DNA from: a candidate division KSB1 bacterium
GTDB taxonomy: Bacteria > Zhuqueibacterota > Zhuqueibacteria > JANLFK01 > Oleimicrobiaceae
DNA length: 54,670 nucleotides
Direction of reading: 5' to 3'
Assembly: GCA_024655945.1 (NCBI GenBank)
Contig: JANLFK010000011.1
Span: 86,021-140,690, forward strand
Position numbers and translations under genes: made by a program. How positions within the stretch are numbered: position 1 is the stretch's first letter; each line of letters starts with the position of its first letter. Under the pieces are notes generated by a model. The model was not told the DNA's origin. It saw only the letters and a program-made list of their open reading frames with translations, and searched no databases. This document shows, in pieces, positions 42,709 to 51,260 of the stretch.

Positions 42709-45095
42709 GACTCCGTCCTCAGTTCTGCGATGGTCACGCCGCTGCCACCTTCGTTCCAAGCCCCGAGCCGCATTTCCTTGATGAGCGGGTGGGTGCGCAG
42801 GTACTCGCCGACGTTCTTGCGCAGCGTGCCCGTGCCTTTGCCATGGATCACTCTTACACTGTGCAGGCCGGTGAGCGCCGCGGTGTCCAAAAACTTGCCT
42901 AACTGTTCGATCGCTTCCTGGCTACTTAGGCCGCGCAGGTCGATCTCATCGCCGGCCGAGGCGGGACTGGTCACCTGATAGGTGACGCCTCCCCTATTGG
43001 GCCCCGGCTTGTCGGCAACTTTGGTGAGCTCGTCGAGATGAACCCATGTGGAGAGACTACCGGCCCGCAGCAGTACCTTTCCGCTGTCGTCTGCTTGCGA
43101 AGCAACCACGCCCATGGTGCCGTAGCGATTCCAGAGCACCGTGTCGCCCTTGCGAATGGGGCCTGGCGCGGTTTCCAGCCGGGCAGGGGGCTCCGGGAGG
43201 GGCTCGGCCGCCTGCGCCGCCAACTCTTCCACCTCCGCTCGTTGCGCGGCGATGATGTCCTTGGCCGCGTGAATGGCCTCCCGAGAGGCCTGCTGCTCGC
43301 GAATCTCACGAATGGCCTGCTCGACGGCCGCGTTGGCGCGCCGGAGCACTTGCTCGGCTCGCTCGGCTGCCTCTTTCTGCAGCGCGCCCGTCTGGCGGGC
43401 AAGGTCGGTACTCCGCTGCCGGTAGTCGCTCAGCAAGGCGGTCAATTGCCGGTCCTTCGCCTCGACCCCTGCCAGCAGCCTCCGGTACCGCAGCAATGTC
43501 TCTTCCAGCTCGGCGATTAGCCCCTCTACGGTGTTCTTCTGCGGTCCAACCAGCTCTCTGGCGCGCTCCAGCACCTCGGCGGGCAGCCCCAAGCGATGGG
43601 CGATCTGGAAGGCGTAGCTGGAACCCGGTATCCCTACGCGAAAGCGGTAGGTGGGGCGCAACGTCTCCGGGTCAAATTCCATGGAGCCGTTTGCCACGCC
43701 AGGCGTGCGGAAGGCAAATGCCTTCAGGGCGCCATGGTGGGTAGTCACTACCGTCCGACAGCCTCGCCTGGTGAGCAGCTCAAGGACGCTCATCGCCAGC
43801 GCCACCCCTTCTTCCGGATCGGTGCCTGCCCCGATTTCATCGATGAGCACCAGGCTCGACGAATCGGCCTCTTGCACAATTGCCCGGATGTTGGCCACAT
43901 GGGAGGAAAACGTCGACAAGTCCTGCTCGATGGACTGCTCGTCGCCGATGTCGGCAAAAAAGGACGAAAACAGCGCAAAGTCCGAGTCCGGGCTCGCCGG
44001 GACGTGCAGTCCGCTCTGCGCCATAAGCGTAAGCAGGCCGACAGTCTTGAGCGCCACGGTCTTGCCGCCGGCATTGGGCCCGCTGATGACCAGGGTGGTG
44101 AACTGCTCGCCGAGGGTGAGGTCCAGGGGGACGACCTCCTGGTGCCCCTGCTTCAGGACGAGAAGGGGGTGCCTTCCCTGCTGGATGCGCACTATGCCGC
44201 GCTCGTTGAGGGCAGGCTGGCTTGCCTGCAGTCTCTGCGAAAAGAGCGCCTTCGCATTGACAAAGTCCAACTCGGCTAAGGTATCCATGTCGCGCAGGAG
44301 GTCTTCGGCGCGGCTGCCCACCAGGGCGGTGAGACGACGCAGGACTTTCTCTTCCTCTTCTGCCTCCTTTAGGCGGAGCTCACGGACCAGGTTGTTCACC
44401 TCGAACGTCTCGATCGGTTCAATGAACAGGCTGGCGCCGCTGGCGGAACGCCCGTGGACAAACCCCTTCACTCTGCTGCGTAGCTCCTCCCTGACCACCA
44501 GCACGAGCCGGCCGTCGCGCAGGGTGCTCCCCTGTTCTTGCAGTGCCCCTTGGGCAGCGACGCGCCGCAGCACCTGTTCGAGGAGCTGCCGAGCCCGCTC
44601 CTGTTGGCGGACGATTTCCCGCCTGAGGCGGGCCAGCTCAGGACTGGCAACGTCGCGAATGGAGGCTGTCTGCGGATCGATGCAGCGCCGCAGCTCCGCT
44701 TCGATCTGGCGAAAGTCCCCCAATCCGGCGAGCAGCTCCTCAAGGAGGGGATAGCGGCCAGCACGCGCCTTGTGAAAGTCGCGGAGGCGCCTGATGACCT
44801 CCAGAGTCCTGAGCACGCGCACGCACTCTTCGGCGCTCAGCATGCTGCCGACGACAGCGGCCTTGCGCAGTTGCACGCGGATGTCCTGCAGCCCTGCCAG
44901 TGGAAGGGTCGTGTCGGTTTCCAGGAGGCCGCGTACTTCGCTCACTAAGCTCAGTGCGTGCTGCGCCCGGTCGCGGGTAAGAAACGGGCGCAAGCCTTGA
45001 ATACGCTCGCGCCCTAACTCGCAGATGCTCAGTGCGCTGAGGTGATTGAGGACCTTGTCATACTCAAGCAGAGTGCGGACTTTGTCGGAGAGCAT
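42705..45095 (-). CDS. mutS2: MutS2 family ATPase/endonuclease
   Basis: 796-residue MutS2. The N-terminal core and lever region leads to the ATPase with Walker A GPNAGGKTVALKTVG, Walker B region SSLVLIDEIGAGTDPEEG and VVTTHHGALKAFA. A long coiled coil (about 500-630) follows, then a KOW-like patch, and a C-terminal Smr domain with EIDLRGLSSQEA and VIHGKGTGTLR. MutS2 acts on recombination intermediates and, in some bacteria, on collided ribosomes; the latter would suit its position downstream of rpsU. The ATG at 45095 is preferred to a TTG at 45104; no strong Shine-Dalgarno is visible. Confidence 0.95.
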   Translation of the reverse strand: MLSDKVRTLLEYDKVLNHLSALSICELGRERIQGLRPFLTRDRAQHALSLVSEVRGLLETDTTLPLAGLQDIRVQLRKAAVVGSMLSAEECVRVLRTLEVIRRLRDFHKARAGRYPLLEELLAGLGDFRQIEAELRRCIDPQTASIRDVASPELARLRREIVRQQERARQLLEQVLRRVAAQGALQEQGSTLRDGRLVLVVREELRSRVKGFVHGRSASGASLFIEPIETFEVNNLVRELRLKEAEEEEKVLRRLTALVGSRAEDLLRDMDTLAELDFVNAKALFSQRLQASQPALNERGIVRIQQGRHPLLVLKQGHQEVVPLDLTLGEQFTTLVISGPNAGGKTVALKTVGLLTLMAQSGLHVPASPDSDFALFSSFFADIGDEQSIEQDLSTFSSHVANIRAIVQEADSSSLVLIDEIGAGTDPEEGVALAMSVLELLTRRGCRTVVTTHHGALKAFAFRTPGVANGSMEFDPETLRPTYRFRVGIPGSSYAFQIAHRLGLPAEVLERARELVGPQKNTVEGLIAELEETLLRYRRLLAGVEAKDRQLTALLSDYRQRSTDLARQTGALQKEAAERAEQVLRRANAAVEQAIREIREQQASREAIHAAKDIIAAQRAEVEELAAQAAEPLPEPPARLETAPGPIRKGDTVLWNRYGTMGVVASQADDSGKVLLRAGSLSTWVHLDELTKVADKPGPNRGGVTYQVTSPASAGDEIDLRGLSSQEAIEQLGKFLDTAALTGLHSVRVIHGKGTGTLRKNVGEYLRTHPLIKEMRLGAWNEGGSGVTIAELRTES

Positions 45096-45110
45096 AGGCG
45101 ACAAGAATGG

Positions 45111-45764
45111 TCAGGGGCGTCCGCGCTCGCCACCCCCAGAGCTCGTGGACCGCGTCGGGCGTTTCTTTGCCGGCGAGGGTGCTGACTGGAACGGCTGCTT
45201 TGCCTGCTCGACTACGGAAGTGGCCCCTGTCCGCTCGATCCTTTCCACCATGGTGCCCTTCAGCTGGGCAAAGGTCCTCTCTATGGGAAACATGCGGCGG
45301 GCAGCGTCGAAGAGCGCCGGGGCCACGCGTTCTGTGGGATGATAAAGCTGCGAACGTTCGATGTCTTGTTCCACCGCAGGTGCCAAGGGCGTGAGCGAAA
45401 AGAGGAAGATGAGGATGCTGGCGACCACTACTCCTTCCACGACTCCTAAGAGGAGCCCGCCGAGCTTATCCAACCACTTGATGGCCATAGGCGAGAGCAC
45501 CTTCTCCAGGGCGCTCTTGAAGATGTGGAAAAACATCCACACCCCGCCGAAGACTAAGGCGAAGCCAGCAAAGACAGCAAGGAGCTCGGGCAGGTGGAAT
45601 CGTCTGGCAAAGACGCGACCCGCGTCCGGACCGAAGCGCACCGCCATCACCAGCGCCGCGGCGATGCCGATCAAGCCCACCACCTCTGCCAAGAGACCCT
45701 TGCGCCACCCCACGAAGATGAAGATCAAGATGATGGTCAGGATGGTGATGTCAAAGTAGTTCAT
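45111..45764 (-). CDS. cvpA: CvpA family membrane protein
   Basis: 217 residues with four predicted spans in the first 130 (DITILTIILIFIFVGWRKGLL opening, LAVFAGFALVFGGVWMFF, GLLLGVVEGVVVASILIFLF), as in CvpA/colicin V production-like proteins, and a basic, proline-rich cytoplasmic tail. The precise role of the family is unsettled. GGAGGAGGT precedes the ATG. It lies 15 nt upstream of mutS2; the cvpA-mutS2 adjacency is common in bacteria. Confidence 0.88.
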   Translation of the reverse strand: MNYFDITILTIILIFIFVGWRKGLLAEVVGLIGIAAALVMAVRFGPDAGRVFARRFHLPELLAVFAGFALVFGGVWMFFHIFKSALEKVLSPMAIKWLDKLGGLLLGVVEGVVVASILIFLFSLTPLAPAVEQDIERSQLYHPTERVAPALFDAARRMFPIERTFAQLKGTMVERIERTGATSVVEQAKQPFQSAPSPAKKRPTRSTSSGGGERGRP

Positions 45765-45867
45765 GACTGCCCACCTCCTCCCCTCCGGCGCGCCCAGAAA
45801 GAGAAGAGTGAACTACGACGCCGCCAGAGCTCCGCGTGTTCACTCTCCATGCCCGCCGCGGGTGCGG

Positions 45868-46311
45868 CTAACTCAACCGGCGCCGTGCCAGCTCCTGAAC
45901 CAGCTTGCCGTCGGCGCGGCCCCGTAACCGTCGCATGGCTTCCGCCATGACCCTGCCCAAGTCTTTCATGCCCGCAGCTCCTAACTGGGAGATAATGGCT
46001 GCCAGCTCCTGGTCGATCTCTTCGGCGGAGAGCTGCTTGGGCATGTACGACTGAATCACCGCCAACTGTTCTTCTTCGCGTTGCAGGAGGTCTTTCCTCC
46101 CCGCCGCGGCAAAGGCCTCAATTGACTCCTTCTGCTTCTTCACGGCGCTGCTGAGGACCTGCAGTTCCTCCTCCGGCGACAGGCCACCTCCCTTGGCTAT
46201 GTCAGCATCTTTCAATTGCGCGCGCAGGAGGCGGATGGCTGCCAGACGCTCTTTCTGCCCGGCTTTCAGTGCCGCCTTCATGTCGTCAAGGAGTCTTTGC
46301 TGCAGGCTCAA
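45868..46311 (-). CDS. yqeY: YqeY/GatB-C-terminal-like protein
   Basis: 147-residue YqeY, related to the tRNA-binding tail domain of GatB. Motifs: LLDDMKAALKAGQKERLAAIRLL, QLAVIQSYMPKQLSAEEI and a C-terminal MAEAMRRLRGRADGKLVQELARRRL. I placed the start at a TTG at 46311 with AGGAG about 7 nt upstream because it gives the family's usual length and N-terminus; a longer in-frame extension to 46374 looks non-native. YqeY commonly lies downstream of rpsU, as here. Confidence 0.88.
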   Translation of the reverse strand: MSLQQRLLDDMKAALKAGQKERLAAIRLLRAQLKDADIAKGGGLSPEEELQVLSSAVKKQKESIEAFAAAGRKDLLQREEEQLAVIQSYMPKQLSAEEIDQELAAIISQLGAAGMKDLGRVMAEAMRRLRGRADGKLVQELARRRLS

Positions 46312-46457
46312 GGAGATACTCCTCTCGATGTCGCTTTCTGATGGTGCGCCCCCTCCGCTTTGGCCGCCAGTCATTGGCCTCCCGCGGAAAGTCCCGCCGA
46401 AAAAGACCCCGCCTTGGCGCCGCTAAAGTCGGCGGCAAGGCGAGGTGAGGCTTCATT

Positions 46458-46655
46458 TCAGCGGTTTTCCATGAGCATCAGCTTGCGCTGTTTACGCTTG
46501 GCCGCGTTGAGTTTGCGCTTGCGCCTCTCGCTTGGCTTCTCGAAGTGCTGGTGCTTCTTGATATCTGCCATCAGCCCAGCCTTCTCGCAAGCCTTGGTGA
46601 ATCTCTTTAGGGCTTTCTCAAAACTCTCGCCCTCGCGGACTCGCACTTTCGGCAT
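46458..46655 (-). CDS. rpsU: 30S ribosomal protein S21
   Basis: 65-residue S21: MPKVRVREGESFEKALKRF at the start, KKHQHFEKPSERRKRK in the middle and a basic tail. It takes part in initiation by binding near the 3' end of 16S rRNA. AAAGGAGGT precedes the ATG, and the promoter at 46702-46730 drives it. It heads the minus-strand run through yqeY, cvpA, mutS2 and beyond. Confidence 0.97.
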   Translation of the reverse strand: MPKVRVREGESFEKALKRFTKACEKAGLMADIKKHQHFEKPSERRKRKLNAAKRKQRKLMLMENR

Positions 46656-46701
46656 TCAGCGCCCGACCTCCTTTCTGTTGTAGGCTCTTCTGTTTGCTTG
46701 T

Positions 46702-46730
46702 AATATAGGGAAATTCGCCTTCAAATGCAA
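46702..46730 (-). promoter_or_regulatory. rpsU promoter
   Basis: On the minus strand, TTGCAT (46725-46730), 17 bp, TATATT (46702-46707), with ATTTCCC before the -10. Its TTGCCTTGCATT block (46724-46735) is repeated in the divergent promoter at 46793-46821. Confidence 0.75.
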
Positions 46731-46792
46731 GGCAATTTTCCGGTTTTACAACAGCTTGTTCCTTAGCCTTGTAAGGAGAACCACATTTTGCC

Positions 46793-46821
46793 TTGCATTC
46801 TTCGCCACGATTTCCTATATT
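46793..46821 (+). promoter_or_regulatory. Promoter for small protein-rhomboid unit
   Basis: TTGCAT (46793-46798), 17 bp, TATATT (46816-46821), with GATTTCC before the -10. It is a near-copy of the rpsU promoter, sharing TTGCCTTGCATT (46788-46799) and TTTCC then TATATT. Confidence 0.7.
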
Positions 46822-46861
46822 GCCAAGGAGCTGAAGGAAGACCCGCAGATGCGAACTGGAG

Positions 46862-47140
46862 GTGGATAGCTTGCACCGCGAGCGTGCTGCCAGACTGCGA
46901 GCCACGGCTGCGGTGGCCGGGTGGCTGCTGTCTCGGCTCGTTTATGGCTTTGAGCTTTCCCGCCTGACCATCTTCCGCGTGAGGCCCACGGCTCGCGTGC
47001 AATGGGTGCGGAAGGCGCAGAGTCGCTGGGGGGTCTGCCGATGGTTCTTCGCGCCTGAGCAGACCTACTGCCTGAGCGCGGGCAGCAAGGGCGACCGCCA
47101 GGTAGTGGTGGCGCAGCTGCCGCCCCTCTCCCGCAACTGA
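46862..47140 (+). CDS. Hypothetical small basic protein
   Basis: 92 residues from a GTG at 46862, lying between a strong promoter and the rhomboid gene. Composition is basic with several Trp and Arg (SRWGVCRWFFAPEQTY) and no signal peptide. No family recognised. The position about 40 nt after the promoter and the 23-nt gap to the next gene support it; the Shine-Dalgarno is weak. Confidence 0.5.
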   Translation: MDSLHRERAARLRATAAVAGWLLSRLVYGFELSRLTIFRVRPTARVQWVRKAQSRWGVCRWFFAPEQTYCLSAGSKGDRQVVVAQLPPLSRN

Positions 47141-47163
47141 GGGCACAAAATGCCAGGAGGACA

Positions 47164-47985
47164 GTGGCTAAGCACGGCGAAAGACATGCAATCCTCTGCC
47201 CCGCATGTGGCAAGCTGGTGAGCGCCGAGGCCGAGGTCTGTATCCACTGCGGCTATAGCCGGCCGGGAAAGTTGGGCTTCCACTCCGTGGTGCGTCGACT
47301 GGGTGGCCGAGGGGTGCGGGCCGTGCCGATGCTGGTGGCGCTGTGCGTGGTGCTCTACGTGGTGAGCCTGCTGCTCGACCTGCGCGCGGTGGCGCAGCCG
47401 CATGGCGTGACCGGGCTGCTGGCGCCGAGCATGCGGAGTCTGGCGCGTCTGGGCATGACCGGCGCGGCGGCGCTCTTTGCCGGGAGGTGGTGGACGCTCA
47501 TCACTGCGATCTATCTGCATGGCAACCTCCTGCACCTGCTTTTCAACGTGCTGTGGATCCGGCAGTTGGGGCCCGCTGTCGAGGAGCTTTTCGGCACGCC
47601 GCGCCTGTTGCTCATCTTCACGCTCTCCGGGGCCGCAGGCATGCTTTTCTCCGGACTGTTGGGCGTGGGCTTCACCATAGGCGCTTCGGGCGCCATCTTT
47701 GGGCTCATGGGCGCGCTGATCAGTTACGGCCGCATGCATGGGGGACTCATGGGGTCACTCTTGTCCCGCCAGCTCTTGCTCTGGGCAGTGGTACTGCTGG
47801 CCATGGGCTTTCTGATGCCTGGCGTGAACAATGTTGCCCACCTGGTGGGCTTTGCAAGTGGGTTTCTCCTTGCCCAGCTCCTCGGGTATGGCGAACGGCG
47901 CGGCAGCTCGTTGCGACTGCAGCTTGCGGCGGCAGCTACCGCGACGCTGACATTGCTCTGCTTTGTCCTTGCCCTCCTTGCCTGA
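47164..47985 (+). CDS. Rhomboid family intramembrane serine protease with N-terminal zinc ribbon
   Basis: 273 residues. An N-terminal cytoplasmic zinc ribbon (CPACGKLV then CIHCGYSR, residues about 12-32) precedes six predicted spans. Catalytic Ser lies in GASGAIFGLMG and catalytic His in NVAHLVGFASGF; WWTLITAIYLHGNLLHLLFN carries the conserved HxxxHxxxN. It should cleave transmembrane substrates; none is predictable. The start is a GTG at 47164 preceded closely by AGGAG. Confidence 0.9.
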   Translation: MAKHGERHAILCPACGKLVSAEAEVCIHCGYSRPGKLGFHSVVRRLGGRGVRAVPMLVALCVVLYVVSLLLDLRAVAQPHGVTGLLAPSMRSLARLGMTGAAALFAGRWWTLITAIYLHGNLLHLLFNVLWIRQLGPAVEELFGTPRLLLIFTLSGAAGMLFSGLLGVGFTIGASGAIFGLMGALISYGRMHGGLMGSLLSRQLLLWAVVLLAMGFLMPGVNNVAHLVGFASGFLLAQLLGYGERRGSSLRLQLAAAATATLTLLCFVLALLA

Positions 47986-48464
47986 AGGGGGCCTTGGAGA
48001 AGATGTTTTCATCACCCATGCGGCCAGGTGGCGCCTTCTTGCTGGCTGTTTCTGAGCCGTCCAATGCTGCGGGGTGGCCGCATTCCGTGAGTGAAGTGCA
48101 GGGTTGTACGCCTCAGTGCAGCAAAGACTCGCTATGCTGCAAAAGAACAGGCCGCACGCGGCACTGCTCTTGAGGTTGTCGGTACGCGGCGGGGTCCTGC
48201 GCAAGCAGCGCGGGTGGCGTCCGCGCGGGCCGACCCCCGGGTGGTTCTCGCAGGGCCGAGGAGTGGATGCGGCAGGAAGCCAGTGTGGCTGGACAACCTC
48301 CCGGAGGTCTTGCTCGGGGGGCTTTTTCCCTGGCTCCGCGGGACAGTCGGTCCCGCACCGGGGGCGGCGGCCACAACGCGGACATACCCTATGCTTGCCG
48401 GGGGTGCTCAAGGTGTGTGGTCAGTCCCTTCAGGCCACCAGTGACGCTTGCGACAAAATGATCC
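47986..48464. other. Non-coding or decayed region at the island edge
   Basis: About 480 nt with no recognisable gene on either strand, although open frames cross it because of high GC. Base composition falls after it. It marks the left border of the suspected acquired segment. Confidence 0.35.
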
Positions 48465-48493
48465 TTGATTCCCCAAGTCCACTTTACTATCTT
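48465..48493 (+). promoter_or_regulatory. Promoter of the sorting-tail cassette
   Basis: TTGATT (48465-48470), 17 bp, TATCTT (48488-48493), with CTTTAC before the -10. It points into the three linked sorting-tail genes. Confidence 0.55.
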
Positions 48494-48565
48494 TTCCATC
48501 GGCATGAGAGACCTCTTCGTAGCTCTGGGTACTGCGAAACGGCCCAAAAGTTACGAATATCTCTC

Positions 48566-49000
48566 ATGCCCTTCAAGTATTTACCTCAACCCCACGCTGC
48601 ACAAGTTCTGGAGAGGAGCCAGATATTTAAGAGTGTCGCACTGCGCGACTCCCTTGGCAACGACCGTCCTGCTCTGGCAACATGGCTCTCGTACTGTTCT
48701 GCTGCGACAGGAACAAGCAGCTCCTCTTCACCAATTGCAGGATATAGTTTGCAGCAGAACTACCCCAACCCATTCAATCCAACAACCACCATTCGCTTTT
48801 CCCTTCCGCAGCGCTCGCAGGTAACGCTGAAAGTCTTCGATGTCCTTGGCAAAGAAGTGGCGGCATTGGCAAATGGCGAACTTAACGCAGGTGAACATTC
48901 AGTTGTCTATGATGCTAAAGGTCTGCCGAGCGGTGTGTATTTCTACCGCTTGCAAGCAGGTAGTTTTGTTCAACAAAGAAAAATGGAGATGATAAAATGA
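48566..49000 (+). pseudogene. Remnant of a secreted protein: orphan type A sorting tail
   Basis: An open frame of 144 codons whose last 80 or so residues are a complete type A sorting domain (NYPNPFNPTTTIRFSLP, LKVFDVLGKEVAAL, LPSGVYFYRL). The upstream 60 residues have no signal peptide and no recognisable fold, so the passenger enzyme that the tail should sort has been lost, or the real start was displaced. The stop overlaps the next gene's ATG as ATGA. The frame stays open upstream to 48104, but that part looks non-coding. Confidence 0.6.
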
Positions 49001-51260
49001 AGAGGTTGTCTGTACTGTTCGCAATTGCATTGTGCATGGTGTCCGGCACGTGTGTGGGATCGCAGGACAGTCTGATCGCTCCACGGTCTTGTCGAACACC
49101 AGGGGAGGTAACATCGCGTCTACCTGCTTCTGGTGGCCACCCACCGGCGTCACCATTCGCTGACGCCTACGTAAAGCCTCACCCCCACCCTAACGCCAGT
49201 CTCCTCCACTATCCCCGCCTCCATGCTAACTTTTTCAGCCGCGCCCCTGAAAACGAGGCCGCCTACGAGGCCCTCGGCCTCTACGGCGCCGTCACCACCG
49301 GCGCCATCTTCTCCGACGGCCGGGAAGGGGGCTACGATCTCGGCCTACGCTAGGGCGTCGGTTCCTGGTCTGAGACGACCTACAACCTCAGCAACCCCGA
49401 CCGCAGCCCCCTCTCCCAGGTGATCGTTTACGAAGCCAAGAAGCGCAACCCGGACCTGACCACCTTCGCCCATCGCGGCCTGCAGCACATCGAGGCCTGG
49501 CATTTCGGTTACGGCACGAACAGCCCGGAGCGCTGGTTCATTGACCGCCTCAGCCCCCGCTGGTTCGCCTACACGCCGCTGATTGAGCTGCAGGAGCCGG
49601 TGACGCGCACCTCGCAGCTCACCTTCCGGTTCCGCCCCGAGGACGTGCAGCGCTGGCGCGACTGGGGCATGCGTGGGGGGAGGAGCTGGGCTTCAGCCAC
49701 TGGCGTCCTGCGAACCGCTACGATTGGTACTACCTCAGCTTCTTCGATAACGAGGCTGGTGCGGGCCGGGGCACGGTGGAGATCATGGCCATCCAGCGCC
49801 TGGACGGCCAGACGGGCGAGGTCACGGTGGCGGTGAAACTGGTGGACGGTGTACCGCGACGCACCATCTACGGCCGACCCCAGCGTTACCCCGCCGGCAG
49901 CCGCGCCGGCATCGTCCCTCACTCTTCAGAAAGTTTCGGCTCACCGGCCTTCCTCATGAACCGCTTTTGCCTCGATGGCTATCCCGACGGCTGCGAAGAA
50001 ACGGTGGTGGATGGTGTGGATTGGGTCGATGCGGCGGTGGAATACGTGCGGGAAATCCTGCCGACCTCGCGCTATCCCCTGGGCGCGCCCGATGAGACCT
50101 GGCTGGTGGACGGGGTGCTCATGGATGCCGACGACGAGGACTGGAAACCCTACGGCTTTCGCCTGGCCTATCCCGTCTACCATCTTGACCTGAACTTGGA
50201 TGGGGAAGTGGACGATCTGGATTCCGTTGAGGCGCGTATGCCCACGGTCTACGAGGAGTACGCCCGCCGGCTGAAAGAGGCTGCCGCCGCCATGGGCCGA
50301 GACATCTATGTCATCATTAATGGACATCTCGCCGGCTTCCCGCGGCCGTACCACAACGGTCGGTACTTCGAGGATTTCAACGGCGGCTTCCAGGAATCGT
50401 ATCCCCAGGCGGTTCGGCAGTACCTGGACCTCTTCACGCCGGGCAACCTGGCCGAGCCCATCTACGGGCTGGTCACGGAACGGGACCGCAACGCACTGTA
50501 CGAGCACAACTTCGCCGAGCACCGCCACATCCTGGCCCTGACCCTGGTGTTGGGGGAAGGCTTCTACGGCCACACCGGGGCATACGACTCCCGCATTCTG
50601 GCGCTATACGAGGACCCCTCGGGGTGGACCGGCCAGCCCGAGGACTGATTCGACGAGTACAGCGTGGATCCCTACGGCTACGCGGCGGACCACCCGCTGT
50701 ACACGGGCAGCGGCCGCGGCGACTACCTGGGCTGGCTGGGGGCGGCTCTCGGCCCCGGCTACGAGGTACCCGGCGTGCCCGGCGTCTACCGCCGCGACTT
50801 CGAGCACGGTGCCGCCATCTACAGCTACCAGGGCGGCACCATCGCCCTCGACCCGTCCCTGCGCCGCATCTGCGGGGTGGATCCGGGCAACGACGGCTCC
50901 CTGGTCACCCAGATCACCCTGGCGCCCAGGAGTGGGATCATCCTGCGGCGGGATGAGAATACCACGGGGGTCCGTGGAACATTTGAGAAAATTCCAAGTT
51001 CGTTCAACCTTTACCAGAACTATCCCAACCCCTTCAACCCAACAACCCCAATCCGCTTCTCACTTCCACAGCGCTCGCACGTCACGCTCAAAGTCTTCGA
51101 TGTGCTCGGCAGAGAAGTGACAACGCTGGTGGATGAAGAGTTAAGCGCAGGCGAGCATTCGGTGGTATTCAATGCGAAGGATTTGTCAAGTGGCGTGTAC
51201 TTATGCCGATTGACCGCCGAAACATTTGTTCAACAAAAAAAGATGATGGTGATGCGATGA
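48997..51260 (+). pseudogene. Broken secreted enzyme, glycoside-hydrolase-like, with sorting tail
   Basis: One ancestral gene of about 755 codons, now interrupted. It has a signal peptide (LSVLFAIALCMVSGTCVGS) and a body continuing in frame past a TAG at 49351-49353 (coding resumes as GVGSWSETTYNLSNP). The frame shifts at a run of six G at 49675-49680, where one G appears missing, then continues (ELGFSHWRPANRYDWYY) past a TGA at 50646-50648 (FDEYSVDPYGY follows) to a complete sorting tail (NYPNPFNPTTPIRFSLP). The body (VDGVLMDADDEDWKPYGF, YVIINGHLAGFPRP) resembles a carbohydrate-active TIM-barrel protein, but I cannot name the family. If the assembly is right it is a pseudogene; sequencing errors are the alternative, as both stops could be a single change from TGG. 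Confidence 0.75.

Noticed and set aside
48104-48565. N-terminal extension of the orphan sorting-tail frame
   Set aside because: The frame is open only because of high GC; the translation has no signal peptide or fold, and the promoter at 48465-48493 lies inside it.
49351-49353. Two separate genes divided at the TAG
   Set aside because: The coding pattern resumes in the same frame directly after the stop and no start codon or Shine-Dalgarno is placed to begin a second gene there.
50646-50648. TGA as a selenocysteine or reassigned codon
   Set aside because: The same gene also carries a TAG and a frameshift, and TGA ends many intact genes in the window. No selenocysteine hairpin is evident directly downstream, and the position most simply reads as mutated TGG.
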